Assembly: GCF_020662345.1 (NCBI RefSeq)
Contig: NZ_VMOA01000014.1
Span: forward strand, 56,347 to 120,346
DNA: 64,000 nt
Source: Methylobacterium sp. W2
Lineage (GTDB): Bacteria; Pseudomonadota; Alphaproteobacteria; Rhizobiales; Beijerinckiaceae
Reading direction: 5' to 3'
In this document: in pieces, positions 41,731-50,586 of the stretch
How positions within the stretch are numbered: the first letter of the stretch is position 1
Layout: each line of letters starts with the position of its first letter
Notes under the pieces: generated by a model
Database searches by the model: none
What the model was told of the DNA's origin: nothing
Seen by the model: only the letters and a program-made list of their open reading frames with translations
Position numbers and translations under genes: made by a program

Positions 41731-41832
41731 GCTCCCGCGACAGAAATGACTGCGCCGTCAGTGTCTTAGGATCTCCTTAATACGAGATCCGGATGCTGCT
41801 GACGTCCAAGAAACATACCGAGGAGAAACACC

Positions 41833-41922
41833 ATGACCTGGGCTGCCCCCGTCGTTTCCGAGATCTGTGTCGGCATGGAAGTCACCAGCTACGAGTCGGC
41901 TGAGATCGACACCTTCAACTGA
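41833..41922 (+). CDS. pqqA: PQQ precursor peptide PqqA
   Basis: A 29-residue peptide that is the backbone of pyrroloquinoline quinone. The conserved Glu16 and Tyr20 lie in the E-x3-Y motif (EVTSYES); PqqE joins them by a carbon-carbon bond. The start ATG at 41833 follows a strong Shine-Dalgarno (aggaga, 41821-41826). First gene of the pqqA-B-C/D-E run and 44 bp from pqqB. Confidence 0.97.
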   Translation: MTWAAPVVSEICVGMEVTSYESAEIDTFN

Positions 41923-41966
41923 GATATCGCGTCGCGCGTGAGGATCGAGGCAGCGCCGGTTCAGCC

Positions 41967-42866
41967 ATGCATGTCGTGATCCTCGGCTCGGCCGCGGGCG
42001 GCGGCCTTCCCCAGTGGAATTGCCGCTGCCCCATCTGCTCCCTCGCCCGCGAGGATTCCTCGAAGGTGCGGCCACGAACCCAGTCGAGCATCGCCGTGTC
42101 GCCCGATGGCGAGCGCTGGCTCCTGGTGAACGCCTCCCCGGATATCCGTCAGCAACTCTTCGACAATCCGGCGATGCATCCGCAGGAAGGCCTGCGCCAC
42201 TCGCCGATCCATGCCGTGCTTCTCACCAATGGCGATGTCGACCACGTGGCGGGGCTGCTGACCCTGCGTGAGGGCCAGCCCTACACGCTCTACGCCACCT
42301 CCGGCATCCTCGATTCCGTCAATGCCAACCGCGTCTTCGACGTGATGGCGGCCGACGTGGTTCGGCGCGAGAAGATCGCCCTCGACCACGCTTTCGAACC
42401 GGTTCCCGGCCTCACCGTCACGCTGTTTGCGGTGCCCGGCAAGGTGCCGCTCTGGCTCGAGGACGAGACCATGGAGATCGGCGCAGAGACAGAGACCACG
42501 GTGGGAGCGATGATCGAGGCCGGCGGGCGCCGCCTCGCCTACATCCCCGGCTGCGCCCGCGTGACCGATGGGCTGAAGCAGCGCATCTCGGACGTCGACG
42601 CGCTTCTGTTCGATGGAACGGTGCTTCTCGACGACGACATGATTCGCGCCGGGGTCGGTGTGAAGACCGGATGGCGCATGGGCCACGTTCCGATGACCGG
42701 CGAGGGGGGATCGATCGCGGCGCTGGCCGACGTGGAGATCGGCCGTCGGGTCTTCGTCCATATCAACAACACCAATCCGGTGCTGGTGGAGGGCTCGGCC
42801 GAACGGATATCCGTGGAAGCCGAGGGCTGGACAGTGGCCCATGACGGGTTGACGCTGTCACTCTAG
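41967..42866 (+). CDS. pqqB: PqqB, metallo-beta-lactamase-fold protein of PQQ synthesis
   Basis: A 299-residue MBL-fold protein; the family is thought to act on a PQQ intermediate (hydroxylation of the cross-linked tyrosine) before PqqC. The N-terminus (VVILGSAAGGGLPQWNCRCPICSLARED) holds the CRCPIC Cys motif typical of PqqB. The MBL metal motif appears as TNGDVDHVAGLL (Asp90, Asp92, His93) with changed first ligands, as is normal for PqqB. Further motifs are DALLFDGTVLLDDDMI and GHVPMTGEGGSIA. Full length. The next gene, pqqC/D, follows after 148 bp. Confidence 0.96.
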   Translation: MHVVILGSAAGGGLPQWNCRCPICSLAREDSSKVRPRTQSSIAVSPDGERWLLVNASPDIRQQLFDNPAMHPQEGLRHSPIHAVLLTNGDVDHVAGLLTLREGQPYTLYATSGILDSVNANRVFDVMAADVVRREKIALDHAFEPVPGLTVTLFAVPGKVPLWLEDETMEIGAETETTVGAMIEAGGRRLAYIPGCARVTDGLKQRISDVDALLFDGTVLLDDDMIRAGVGVKTGWRMGHVPMTGEGGSIAALADVEIGRRVFVHINNTNPVLVEGSAERISVEAEGWTVAHDGLTLSL

Positions 42867-43014
42867 CCGGATGCCCGGCTGGCATTTTAGTGCCGCCGAC
42901 TTATATTGCGTCCAATGGGATTGCGCGCTTGTCGTCCGTGGTTTTCACGGCTGTCGGCGCCATCTGTAAGAAAAGTTCCGACCGCTGCCCATCGCCGAAA
43001 CGCCGAGCCACGCC

Positions 43015-44091
43015 ATGACCGCGCCCTTCCCTACCCCTAAGACCGACGCGTCCCAGCGCCTGCTCGGCCCCGAGGAACTCGAGGCGGCGCTGCGCGACAT
43101 CGGCGCCCGGCGCTATCACAACCTGCATCCGTTCCACCGCCTGCTGCACGACGGCAAGCTGAACAAGGATCAGGTCCGAGCCTGGGCGCTCAACCGCTAC
43201 TATTATCAGGCGATGATCCCAGTGAAGGACGCCGCCGTACTCGCCCGGATGGAGGATGCGAGCCTGCGCCGCGTCTGGCGCCAGCGCATCGTCGATCATG
43301 ACGGCGACGCCCCCGGAGACGGCGGCATCGAGCGCTGGCTGAAGCTCGCCGAGGGTGTCGGTTTCCGTCGCGACTACGTGGAATCGACGCAAGGAATCCT
43401 GTCGGCGACCCGCTTCTCGGTGGATGCCTACGTGCATTTCGTGAAGGAGCGCTCGCTGCTGGAGGCCATCGCCTCCTCGCTCACCGAGATGTTCTCGCCG
43501 ACGATCATCTCCGAGCGTGTGGCCGGGATGCTGAAGAACTACGATTTCATCACCAAGGACACGCTCGCCTATTTCGACAAGCGCCTGACCCAGGCCCCAC
43601 GCGACGCCGAATTCGCCATCGACTATGTCAAGCAGCACGCCACTACGCCGGAGCTGCAGCGGCAGGCCATGGCCGCGCTGACCTTCAAGTGCACGGTGCT
43701 CTGGACGCAGCTCGACGCCCTCTATTTCTCCTATGTGGCGCCCGGCATGACCCCGCCGGATGCCTGGGTTCCGGGAACCGGCCTCGTGGCTGAGGTGGCG
43801 CAGGCGGCCGGCACCGGCACGGTCCGGTCGTCTGACGTGCCACGCCTGCCCCGCGGCGTGCGCCTGCGCCACGACGAGGTCCGTGGCCAGCATGTGCTGC
43901 TGGCGCCGGAGCGCACTTTCGACCTCGACGCCAACGCCGTAGCGGTCCTGTCGCTGGTCGACGGCCAGCGCAGCGTGCGCGACATTGCGGTGAAACTCGC
44001 GGAGACCTTCGTGGCCGACCCAGACGTGATCGAGGCCGACGTCTTGGTGATGCTCAACGACCTCGCCACCAAACGGGTTCTGGAGCGATGA
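43015..44091 (+). CDS. pqqCD: PqqC/PqqD fusion protein
   Basis: A 358-residue natural fusion, the arrangement known from Methylobacterium. Residues about 15-245 are PqqC, the oxidase that closes the rings and completes PQQ ([71 protein letters not shown]). Residues about 275-358 are PqqD, the peptide chaperone that presents PqqA to PqqE ([48 protein letters not shown]). The stop overlaps the pqqE start by 4 bp (ATGA), so chaperone and radical-SAM enzyme are produced in step. Confidence 0.97.
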   Translation: MTAPFPTPKTDASQRLLGPEELEAALRDIGARRYHNLHPFHRLLHDGKLNKDQVRAWALNRYYYQAMIPVKDAAVLARMEDASLRRVWRQRIVDHDGDAPGDGGIERWLKLAEGVGFRRDYVESTQGILSATRFSVDAYVHFVKERSLLEAIASSLTEMFSPTIISERVAGMLKNYDFITKDTLAYFDKRLTQAPRDAEFAIDYVKQHATTPELQRQAMAALTFKCTVLWTQLDALYFSYVAPGMTPPDAWVPGTGLVAEVAQAAGTGTVRSSDVPRLPRGVRLRHDEVRGQHVLLAPERTFDLDANAVAVLSLVDGQRSVRDIAVKLAETFVADPDVIEADVLVMLNDLATKRVLER

Positions 44092-45245
44092 ACGCCATCA
44101 CGCCGAACACCCCTTCCCTGCCGGCGCCGGTCGGGCTCCTCGCGGAGCTGACCCATCGCTGCCCCCTGCGCTGTCCCTATTGCTCGAACCCGCTCGAACT
44201 CGACCGGCGCTCGGGCGAGCTCGACACGGCCACGTGGCAGAGGGTGCTGACGGAGGCGGCGGGCCTCGGCGTGCTGCATGTCCACCTCTCCGGCGGCGAG
44301 CCCACCGCCCGCAACGACATCGTCGAGATCACCCAGACCTGCGCCAGGCTGGGCCTGTATTCCAACCTCATCACCTCGGGCGTCGGCGGCGCCCTGGCCA
44401 AGCTTGACGCCCTCTACGACGCGGGCCTCGATCACGTGCAGCTCTCGGTGCAGGGCGTCGACGCGGCCAACGCGGAAAAAATCGGCGGGCTAAAGAATGC
44501 TCAGCCGCAAAAACTCGCTTTCGCCGAGCGGGTGACGCAACTTGGCCTGCCGCTGACCCTGAATTCCGTGATCCACCGGGGCAACATCCACGAGGTCGAG
44601 GGCTTCATCGACTTGGCGGTGAAGCTCGGCGCCAAGCGGCTGGAAGTCGCCCACACTCAATATTACGGCTGGGCCTATGTGAACCGCGCCGCCTTGATGC
44701 CGGACAAGGCTCAGGTCGATCAGTCGATCCGCATCGTCGAGGCGGCGCGCGAGCGGCTGAAGGGCCAGCTCGTCATCGATCTCGTGGTGCCCGATTACTA
44801 CGCGAAATACCCCAAGGCCTGCGCCGGCGGCTGGGGCCGCAAGCTGATGAACGTCACGCCGGCCGGCAAGGTGCTGCCCTGCCACGCCGCCGAGACCATC
44901 AAGCACCTCGAATTCTGGTACGTCTCCGACCATTCGCTCGCCGACATCTGGGCGAACTCACCGGCCTTCACCGCCTATCGCGGCACGGACTGGATGAAGG
45001 AGCCCTGCCGCTCCTGCGACCGGCGCGAGAAGGATTGGGGCGGCTGCCGCTGCCAGGCGCTGGCTCTGGCCGGCGACGCCGCGGCCACCGACCCGGCCTG
45101 CTCGCTCTCCCCGCTCCATGCGAAGGTGCGGGAACTCGCCGAGGAAGAGGCGGCCGAGACGCCGCCCGACTATGTCTACCGGACGATCGGCAGCAACGTG
45201 GACCGTGTTGCGCCGCCGCCCCTGAAAGAGGATGCTCCCCTGTGA
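44088..45245 (+). CDS. pqqE: PqqE, radical SAM cross-linking enzyme
   Basis: Forms the Glu-Tyr cross-link in PqqA. The 385-residue protein has the radical SAM CX3CX2C motif at Cys25, Cys29 and Cys32 ([17 protein letters not shown]). There is a C-terminal SPASM domain with further Cys for auxiliary iron-sulfur clusters ([46 protein letters not shown]). Full length for the family. Starts in the pqqC/D stop, and its own stop overlaps the next gene's GTG start. Confidence 0.97.
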   Translation: MNAITPNTPSLPAPVGLLAELTHRCPLRCPYCSNPLELDRRSGELDTATWQRVLTEAAGLGVLHVHLSGGEPTARNDIVEITQTCARLGLYSNLITSGVGGALAKLDALYDAGLDHVQLSVQGVDAANAEKIGGLKNAQPQKLAFAERVTQLGLPLTLNSVIHRGNIHEVEGFIDLAVKLGAKRLEVAHTQYYGWAYVNRAALMPDKAQVDQSIRIVEAARERLKGQLVIDLVVPDYYAKYPKACAGGWGRKLMNVTPAGKVLPCHAAETIKHLEFWYVSDHSLADIWANSPAFTAYRGTDWMKEPCRSCDRREKDWGGCRCQALALAGDAAATDPACSLSPLHAKVRELAEEEAAETPPDYVYRTIGSNVDRVAPPPLKEDAPL

Positions 45246-45955
45246 AGCCCGTTCTCGTCGCGTTCGCCCTGTCGTTTGCCAGCCTGCCCGCTCTGGCGCA
45301 GGGCACGCCTCCGGCCGATGCCCCCGCCGTGACCAAGGCCAACACCGCCACCCCGCCCAATGCCTCGGACCTGCTGTTCGAAGAGCCGCAGATGAAGAAC
45401 GTGGCGCCGGGCTCGACGCTGACCTATTCCTATCTCCGGCGCAGCGGCATCTCCAAGGGTCCGTTCGGCCCGACCATGGACGACCAGATCAAGCTGAATA
45501 TCGAGCCGGGTGGGGCGCCGGAGAACCGGACGATCCGCGTGCAGATGTTCTCGGGCGCGAACCGCTTCCCCGCCGGCCCGTTCAACGACATGCCCGGCAA
45601 CCCGGTGATGACGCTCTTCCTCGAACATCACCTCATCGACCTCGCCAAGGTGCTCTCGGCCAATCCTCGCTACATCAAGAACGGCATCCGCAAGGCCCTG
45701 CGCGACAATGCGACGGTGACCGCAACGACGGCCACCGTGAAGGGGCAGACCGTGGGTGCCTGGCGCGTGGAGGTGCAACCCTTCCTCGACGACAAGATGA
45801 AGGACCGCATGCGCGGCCTCGAGAACCTGAAATACACCTTCGTGACGTCGCCCGCCGTGCCCGGCGAGCTGCTCTCCATCGAGGCCCAGTCGAAGACGGC
45901 GGATGGCGGCGAACTTCTCCAGGAGAACCTGACCTATGATCCGAACGCTGGCTAA
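45242..45955 (+). CDS. Exported hypothetical protein coupled to pqqE
   Basis: A 237-residue secreted protein. Signal peptide [20 protein letters not shown], then a single mature domain ([30 protein letters not shown]...[44 protein letters not shown]) with no Cys and no domain I recognise. Its beta-rich look and '[13 protein letters not shown]' end resemble lipoprotein-carrier-like folds only loosely. The GTG start overlaps the pqqE stop (GTGA), so it is coupled to PQQ synthesis. Possible jobs are PQQ export or handling in the periplasm, but these are inferences from position only. Confidence 0.75.
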   Translation: MKPVLVAFALSFASLPALAQGTPPADAPAVTKANTATPPNASDLLFEEPQMKNVAPGSTLTYSYLRRSGISKGPFGPTMDDQIKLNIEPGGAPENRTIRVQMFSGANRFPAGPFNDMPGNPVMTLFLEHHLIDLAKVLSANPRYIKNGIRKALRDNATVTATTATVKGQTVGAWRVEVQPFLDDKMKDRMRGLENLKYTFVTSPAVPGELLSIEAQSKTADGGELLQENLTYDPNAG

Positions 45956-46304
45956 AGGCGGCCTTCTCGCCCTCATGCTCGGCCTTGCCGGCGCTCCCGC
46001 CCGTGCGGACGACAGCGAGAACGACTACCCCACCGAGGCGCGGGCGGATTACGTGTTCGGCTGCATGGCGGCCAACGGGCAGTCACGGGAATCACTCTCG
46101 CGCTGCTCCTGCTCCATTGACGCCCTCGCGTCGATCCTCACCTATGACAAGTACGTCCAGGCGAGCACCGTCCTGTCCATGCGCCAGGGCATCGGCGCCC
46201 GCTCGAACGAGTTCCGCTCGACCAAGGTGTTCGACGACAAGGTCGCCGATCTCCGCCGCGCCCAGGCCGAGGCCGAGATCCGCTGCTATCGCGGTGGGGT
46301 GTGA
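45936..46304 (+). CDS. Small exported Cys-containing hypothetical protein
   Basis: A 122-residue secreted protein with signal peptide [24 protein letters not shown]. The mature part has four Cys (YVFGCMAANGQSRESLSRCSCSIDALA...EIRCYRGG), likely two disulfides in a small helical domain. No family recognised with confidence. It starts inside the previous gene, overlapping by 20 bp, and is the last gene of the pqq-linked run before the palindromic repeat. Probably periplasmic; function unknown. Confidence 0.75.
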   Translation: MIRTLAKGGLLALMLGLAGAPARADDSENDYPTEARADYVFGCMAANGQSRESLSRCSCSIDALASILTYDKYVQASTVLSMRQGIGARSNEFRSTKVFDDKVADLRRAQAEAEIRCYRGGV

Positions 46305-46435
46305 CCGAGGCGGCCTTGATGTGCGAGCCAGCGCAATTCTCACATCGACGTCGTCTCGGATCTGACGCGTTCCCTGCTCCCTTATGATAAGGCGATGACA
46401 GAAGGCGCCTTGTTCGAGCGCCGGTGAGGGCTCCT

Positions 46436-46630
46436 CCTCTTCCCGCTTGCGGGGAGAGGATCGTAGATACTTTGTCGTGGCCGCGATGAGCGTAGGCAAA
46501 GCCGAAGCAACGGTGAGGGGGCCATTTCGGACGAGGCTCCTCTGGAACCGTCCCCTCACCTTCGGCTGTCGCCTCGACGCGCTCCCCGACGAGGGGGAGC
46601 ACGTCCCTCTCCCCGCAAGCGGGGCGAGGG
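46436..46630. repeat. Composite palindromic repeat element, copy 2
   Basis: Second long copy, about 195 bp, filling the 340-bp gap between the pqq-linked genes and folP. The left hairpin is cctcttcccgcttgcggggagagg (46436-46459) and the right one spans 46605-46630. The interior shares with copy 1 the blocks gcgatgagcgta, aacggtgag and gtcccctcaccttcggctgtcgcctcg in the same order. The remaining sequence at 46305-46435 shows no gene. Confidence 0.85.
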
Positions 46631-46645
46631 GATGCACATACATCG

Positions 46646-47515
46646 ATGCGCCATAAACCCCGTGATGAGATTCCCGTGACGTCCTCTCCCGCCTCTGCCC
46701 TGAAAGCCCTGCTGCCCGGTCTCGGAGAGCGCGTGCTCGTAATGGGCATCCTCAACGTCACCCCGGATTCCTTCTCGGACGGGGGCCGTTTCGAGGGTGT
46801 CGAGGCGGCGCGCTCACAGGCCGATACCCTCGTGGCGGAGGGGGCGGCCCTCGTCGATATCGGCGGGGAATCGACGCGGCCGGGCCATACGCCCGTATCG
46901 GCCGAGGAGGAGCAGGCCCGCATCCTGCCCGTCATCCGCGATCTCGCTCCGCGTCTTCCCGTCCCGATCTCGGTGGACACCTACAAGGCCTCCACCGCCG
47001 ACGTGGCACTGGCCGCGGGTGCGCGCATCGTCAACGATGTCTGGGGCCTGCAGCGCGAGCCCGACATCGCCCGCGTGGCCGCCGCTCATGGTGCGCCGGT
47101 CATGGTGATGCACAATCGCGAGAGCATCGATCCCGCCATCGACATCGTCGCCGACATGCTGCGCTTCTTCGAGCGCTCCCTCGACATCGCCCGCCGCGCC
47201 GGAATCCCGGACAGGGACATCGTGCTCGATCCGGGAATCGGTTTCGGCAAGAGCTGGGCTCAACATCTCGAAGCCCTGCGGCGCCTGCCCGAACTCAAGG
47301 CGCTGGGCTTTCCGATCCTCGTCGGCGTCTCACGCAAATCGATGCTCGGACGCCTGCACGATGCCGAGACGAAGCCCGTGGACCGCCTAATCGGCTCGCT
47401 GTCGAGCCATGTCCTCGCCGCGACCTTGGGAGCCGACATCGTCCGCGTCCACGACGTGGCGCCCCATGTCGACGCCCTTCGCGTGGTCGACGCCGTGATG
47501 CGGACAGCCTCATGA
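46646..47515 (+). CDS. folP: Dihydropteroate synthase
   Basis: Joins p-aminobenzoate to the pterin in folate synthesis. A 289-residue TIM barrel with the two family signatures MGILNVTPDSFSDGGRF and LVDIGGESTRPGHTPVS, then ISVDTYKASTADVALAAGARIVNDVWGL, LDPGIGFGKSWAQHLEALRRL and VGVSRKSMLGRL. Start: ATG at 46646; a GTG at 46676 is also in frame and would drop ten non-conserved residues. It heads the overlapping folP-folB-folK operon. Distinct from the H4MPT-type DHPS-like gene at 25945. Confidence 0.96.
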   Translation: MRHKPRDEIPVTSSPASALKALLPGLGERVLVMGILNVTPDSFSDGGRFEGVEAARSQADTLVAEGAALVDIGGESTRPGHTPVSAEEEQARILPVIRDLAPRLPVPISVDTYKASTADVALAAGARIVNDVWGLQREPDIARVAAAHGAPVMVMHNRESIDPAIDIVADMLRFFERSLDIARRAGIPDRDIVLDPGIGFGKSWAQHLEALRRLPELKALGFPILVGVSRKSMLGRLHDAETKPVDRLIGSLSSHVLAATLGADIVRVHDVAPHVDALRVVDAVMRTAS

Positions 47516-47889
47516 CCGACCGCATCCTCGTCGAACGCATCGCCGTCTTCGCCTATCACGGCCTCCTCGAAGAGGAAGCGCGGATCGGCCAGCGCTTCTA
47601 CATCTCCCTCGACTGCCGGATGGACCTCCGGCCGGCCGGCCTGTCGGACGACATGGCGAAGACAGTGAGCTATGCCGACCTCACCGAGATCGTCGTGCGC
47701 ATCGCCACCACCCGGCGCTTCGCCCTCATTGAGGCGCTGGCCGAGGCCATTGCCGACGAGATCCTCGACCGGTTCGAGGGCGTGGACAGCATCATCGTGC
47801 GCGTCGACAAGCCGAGCGCGCCGGTCCCGGCGGTGATTGACGGCGTCGCCATCTCGATCCTGCGCAGCCGCACGGGACTCGCGCGATGA
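47512..47889 (+). CDS. folB: Dihydroneopterin aldolase
   Basis: Cleaves dihydroneopterin to the hydroxymethyl-pterin used by FolK. A 125-residue FolB-fold protein with ILVERIAVFAYHGLLEEEARIGQRFYISLDCRMDL (family opening with the conserved YHG and E), SYADLTEIV, and FALIEALAEAIADEIL. The ATG overlaps the folP stop (ATGA) and its stop overlaps the folK start, so the three enzymes are coupled. Confidence 0.95.
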   Translation: MTDRILVERIAVFAYHGLLEEEARIGQRFYISLDCRMDLRPAGLSDDMAKTVSYADLTEIVVRIATTRRFALIEALAEAIADEILDRFEGVDSIIVRVDKPSAPVPAVIDGVAISILRSRTGLAR

Positions 47890-48374
47890 CGGCCGCCTAT
47901 CTCGGTCTCGGCAGCAATATCGGCGACAAGGCCGCGACGATCGCCGAGGCGATCCGGCGGCTGGAAGCCAGCCCAGGCATCCGCGTCATGGCCCGTTCCA
48001 GCGACTACCGCACGCCTCCCTGGGGCGATACGGACCAGGACTGGTTCCTCAACGCCGCGGTCGCCGTCGAGACCGACCTGACGCCGCACGACCTGCTGGA
48101 GACGGGCCTCGCCATCGAGACCGCCATGGGCCGGGTGCGCGAGCGGCGCTGGGGGCCGCGCGTCATCGACATCGATGTGCTGTCCTATGAAGGGGCGGCG
48201 ATCTCCGACGAGCGTCTTGTCCTGCCGCATCGTTTCGTGCGCGAGCGCGCCTTCGTCCTCGTTCCCCTCGCCGAGATCGCGCCGGACTTGGTGATCGGCC
48301 CCGAAACCGTGAGCCAAGCCCTGTCGAAACTCGACACCGCCGGCATCGTGCGGGACCCAAAGCCCGTCGCTTAG
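47886..48374 (+). CDS. folK: 2-amino-4-hydroxy-6-hydroxymethyldihydropteridine pyrophosphokinase
   Basis: Adds pyrophosphate from ATP to hydroxymethyl-dihydropterin. A 162-residue protein with AYLGLGSNIGDK at the N-terminus, YRTPPWGDTDQDWFLNAAVAVET, and the PPPK signature MGRVRERRWGPRVIDIDVLSYEG (RxRxGPRxxDxDxL pattern). The C-terminal LPHRFVRERAFVLVPLAEIAPD is also typical. Last gene of the fol operon; its stop overlaps that of the convergent L,D-transpeptidase by 4 bp. Confidence 0.96.
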   Translation: MTAAYLGLGSNIGDKAATIAEAIRRLEASPGIRVMARSSDYRTPPWGDTDQDWFLNAAVAVETDLTPHDLLETGLAIETAMGRVRERRWGPRVIDIDVLSYEGAAISDERLVLPHRFVRERAFVLVPLAEIAPDLVIGPETVSQALSKLDTAGIVRDPKPVA

Positions 48375-48949
48375 GGTCGAAGCTCCACCGGCGTGCCCAC
48401 ATCCACCCGTGCATAGATGGCTGCCATCTCGTCATTGGCCACGCCGACGCAGCCGCTGGTCCAGTCCGTGAGCCGGTGCAGCCGGCCGAGCCAGGAGAAG
48501 CCGTTCATGATCCCGTGGATCATGATGTCGCCACCCGGCTCGTAGCCGCCGTCATGGGCAGCCCGCGTATCGGCCTCGTTCGGATAGGACACTTTCAGGG
48601 AGAGATGGGCGACGCTGAGCGGGTTGCGATAGGCGATGGAATAGAGCCCCTCCGGCGTGCGCCCGTCACCTTCCCTCTGCTTGTGGCCGATGGGGGAGAA
48701 GCCAAGGGAGACGGGATAGGTCGCGAGCACACGCCCTTCTCGAAACAGGGTCAGTCGACGGGCGGATTTCTCCACGAGGACGCGGTCGGCGCGCTCGGTC
48801 TCGGCGACGAGATCCGGAGCGACACGGCCGATCTGCGCGCGATCGACTGCGACGATGCTCACCGCGACGACGGCGACGAGAGCCCCGACCGCAAGACCGA
48901 TCCGCATTCGTCCCATCGCCGCCCTCCCCCGTTTATCCGGGAGGCTCAT
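48371..48949 (-). CDS. L,D-transpeptidase family protein (YkuD domain)
   Basis: Cross-links peptidoglycan peptides or attaches proteins to it. A 192-residue protein with an N-terminal TM/signal segment (IGLAVGALVAVVAVSIVAV), then the YkuD domain: ADRVLVEKSARRLTLFREGRVLATYPVSLG and the catalytic GGDIMIHGIMNGFSWLGRLHRLTDWTSGCVGVANDEMAAIYARV (His-Gly and S/TxGCxxx with the active Cys). Likely periplasmic, anchored in the inner membrane. Start uncertain: two in-frame ATGs near 48916-48907 would also keep the hydrophobic helix. Confidence 0.92.
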   Translation of the reverse strand: MSLPDKRGRAAMGRMRIGLAVGALVAVVAVSIVAVDRAQIGRVAPDLVAETERADRVLVEKSARRLTLFREGRVLATYPVSLGFSPIGHKQREGDGRTPEGLYSIAYRNPLSVAHLSLKVSYPNEADTRAAHDGGYEPGGDIMIHGIMNGFSWLGRLHRLTDWTSGCVGVANDEMAAIYARVDVGTPVELRP

Positions 48950-48989
48950 ACCAAACCCCGCCGATCGTGACGACCGGCAAGGCCCTGTC

Positions 48990-49844
48990 TCAGGGCGCTG
49001 CCGGCTCGAGGAGCTTGTTGCCTTCGTCTTCCAGCAACGGAACGTCGTATTCGCGCAGGACCTTCTCGATATCGGCGCGGCGTTTGCGCAGGATCGTATT
49101 GAGGCTACGCTTCCAGTCGTTCTCCTCCATCCGCACGCCCATGGCGATACGGAAGGTCAGAGCGGGACGATCCGGCTCTTGGAGGAGTGGCACGACCTTC
49201 ATGGCGACGCCGCTCTGCTTGGCGAGCCAGCCGGCGGCCGGCCCCCACAGGATTGCCGCGTCGATCCTCTTCTCGGCAAGATCGCCGATGACCTCGGCGG
49301 AGACCGTCTGGTACTTGCGCGAGGGATCGAGCTGGTAGGGTGCGTAAGCCTTCATCGACGCGATGAGGCCGACCTCGCCCATCCGGTTCACGGGCGGGGT
49401 GCCGCCGATGACGCCGATGGCCTTGCCCTTGAGCTTCGGGTCGTCGAGCTTGGTCACACCCTCAAACTCACCGCTGCGGGTGACCAGGGCGTAACTCGAG
49501 CGATAATAAGGGTTGGTGTGCTGGACGAGTTCTCCACCGGCGGCCGAACCGATGATCAGGTCGCACAGGCCGGTCCCCAGCGTATTGCGGACGAATCCGG
49601 GCCCTTGCGTCAGCCAGTAATAGCGGAGCTTGACCTTCAGTTCGTCGGCGAGGATCGCCGCGATCTTGTTCTCGAACCCGTCCTCCTTACGCTGGGAGAA
49701 CGGCATATTGCCGGGGTCTCCGCAGACGCGCAGGACGTCGGTCGTGACGAGATCGGGAAGCGACTGAGCCGAAGCGGGGTACGCCCCTGCCGAAATCAGC
49801 AGGAGCGCGCAAACCGTCGTGGTCAGGGAGCCAAAGCGAGCCAT
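48990..49844 (-). CDS. xoxJ: XoxJ, periplasmic solute-binding-like protein of the lanthanide methanol dehydrogenase system
   Basis: A 284-residue exported protein with signal peptide MARFGSLTTTVCALLLISAGAYPASA and a solute-binding-protein-like fold (VLRVCGDPGNMPFSQRKEDGFENKIAAILADEL; GLCDLIIGSAAGGELVQHTNPYYRSSYALVTR; GAAVLWGPAAGWL-type C-terminal lobe). It matches the MxaJ/XoxJ family, thought to help activate or assemble methanol dehydrogenase. The ATG at 49844 overlaps the xoxG stop (TGATG). Third gene of xoxF-xoxG-xoxJ. A role in maturing apo-XoxF is proposed for this family; details are not settled. Confidence 0.93.
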   Translation of the reverse strand: MARFGSLTTTVCALLLISAGAYPASAQSLPDLVTTDVLRVCGDPGNMPFSQRKEDGFENKIAAILADELKVKLRYYWLTQGPGFVRNTLGTGLCDLIIGSAAGGELVQHTNPYYRSSYALVTRSGEFEGVTKLDDPKLKGKAIGVIGGTPPVNRMGEVGLIASMKAYAPYQLDPSRKYQTVSAEVIGDLAEKRIDAAILWGPAAGWLAKQSGVAMKVVPLLQEPDRPALTFRIAMGVRMEENDWKRSLNTILRKRRADIEKVLREYDVPLLEDEGNKLLEPAAP

Positions 49845-50452
49845 CAGCCGCCCAGGCACTCCTTCTCGGCCTTCTTGGCCGATTCCGGCTTGTCTTCCTT
49901 GTCGCCTGGACGCACGCGCGGCATGGCGCCGGAGGCACGGGCCTTCAGGTAGACGTAGAGGTCGTCAGCGTAGCACATCACGTTCTTGTTATCGCCGAAG
50001 GCAGGCATCACGTTGGTGCCGCTCGAGCTGATGTCCTGCTTGCCGCCAGCGATGATGCCGACGAACTCCTCGTAGGACAGGCGCTTGAGCGAATCCTTGA
50101 GGGCGGGCGCGTAGGTCGAGCCCATGGCGTCGGGGCCGTGACACACGTGGCACTCGGCATGATAGCGGCGGTAGCCGGAATAGGCATACCAGTCGAACTT
50201 CTTGCCATCGTTGGTGATGTGATAGGTCGGGGCGCCGTCACCATCCGTGTACTTGCCGTCTTCGACCTTTACGGCCTGATACTTGTCGATCAGCTTTGCA
50301 TCCTTCTCAGACGAATTGGGATCGAGCTGATTGGCCACGGCAGGATCGGCGGCGGGCTTGGCATCCTGGGCCTGAACGGCGCCGGCGGAGGCGAATGCGA
50401 AAACGAGGGCGGCCACGAGCGGACGGATGGCGGCTTTGCTTTGGTACTGCAA
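49844..50452 (-). CDS. xoxG: XoxG, c-type cytochrome electron acceptor of XoxF
   Basis: A 202-residue periplasmic cytochrome c. The heme motif is CHVCH (Cys101-His105, counted from the TTG start), and later Met-containing segments (VMPAFGDN) offer the distal ligand. It belongs to the 'methanol metabolism-related' cytochrome family and takes electrons from XoxF. I prefer the TTG at 50452 because a gggag motif lies 8-9 bp upstream and it begins a compact signal peptide (QYQSKAAIRPLVAALVFAFASAGAVQA); the longer ATG start at 50500 would add an unusual basic leader. Confidence 0.93.
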   Translation of the reverse strand: MQYQSKAAIRPLVAALVFAFASAGAVQAQDAKPAADPAVANQLDPNSSEKDAKLIDKYQAVKVEDGKYTDGDGAPTYHITNDGKKFDWYAYSGYRRYHAECHVCHGPDAMGSTYAPALKDSLKRLSYEEFVGIIAGGKQDISSSGTNVMPAFGDNKNVMCYADDLYVYLKARASGAMPRVRPGDKEDKPESAKKAEKECLGG

Positions 50453-50529
50453 CGACGTTTCTCCCAGGAGCAACCGTCGACCCGTTCGGCCGACGTTCAA
50501 AGTGTTCTTAATAACGATCTAATCATAAA

Positions 50530-50559
50530 GGTGCCGGCGCGGAAACCCGCGCCGGCACC
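50530..50559 (-). terminator. Hairpin between xoxF and xoxG
   Basis: A perfect 13-bp stem (ggtgccggcgcgg / ccgcgccggcacc) with a 4-base loop. On the minus strand, after the xoxF stop, the hairpin is followed by TTTATG, so it can act as a partial terminator. It lies inside the xoxFGJ operon and could lower xoxG/J levels relative to xoxF or stabilise the xoxF message. Confidence 0.8.
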
Positions 50560-50586
50560 CTATCGTCTCAGACTTCGTGCGACCGA

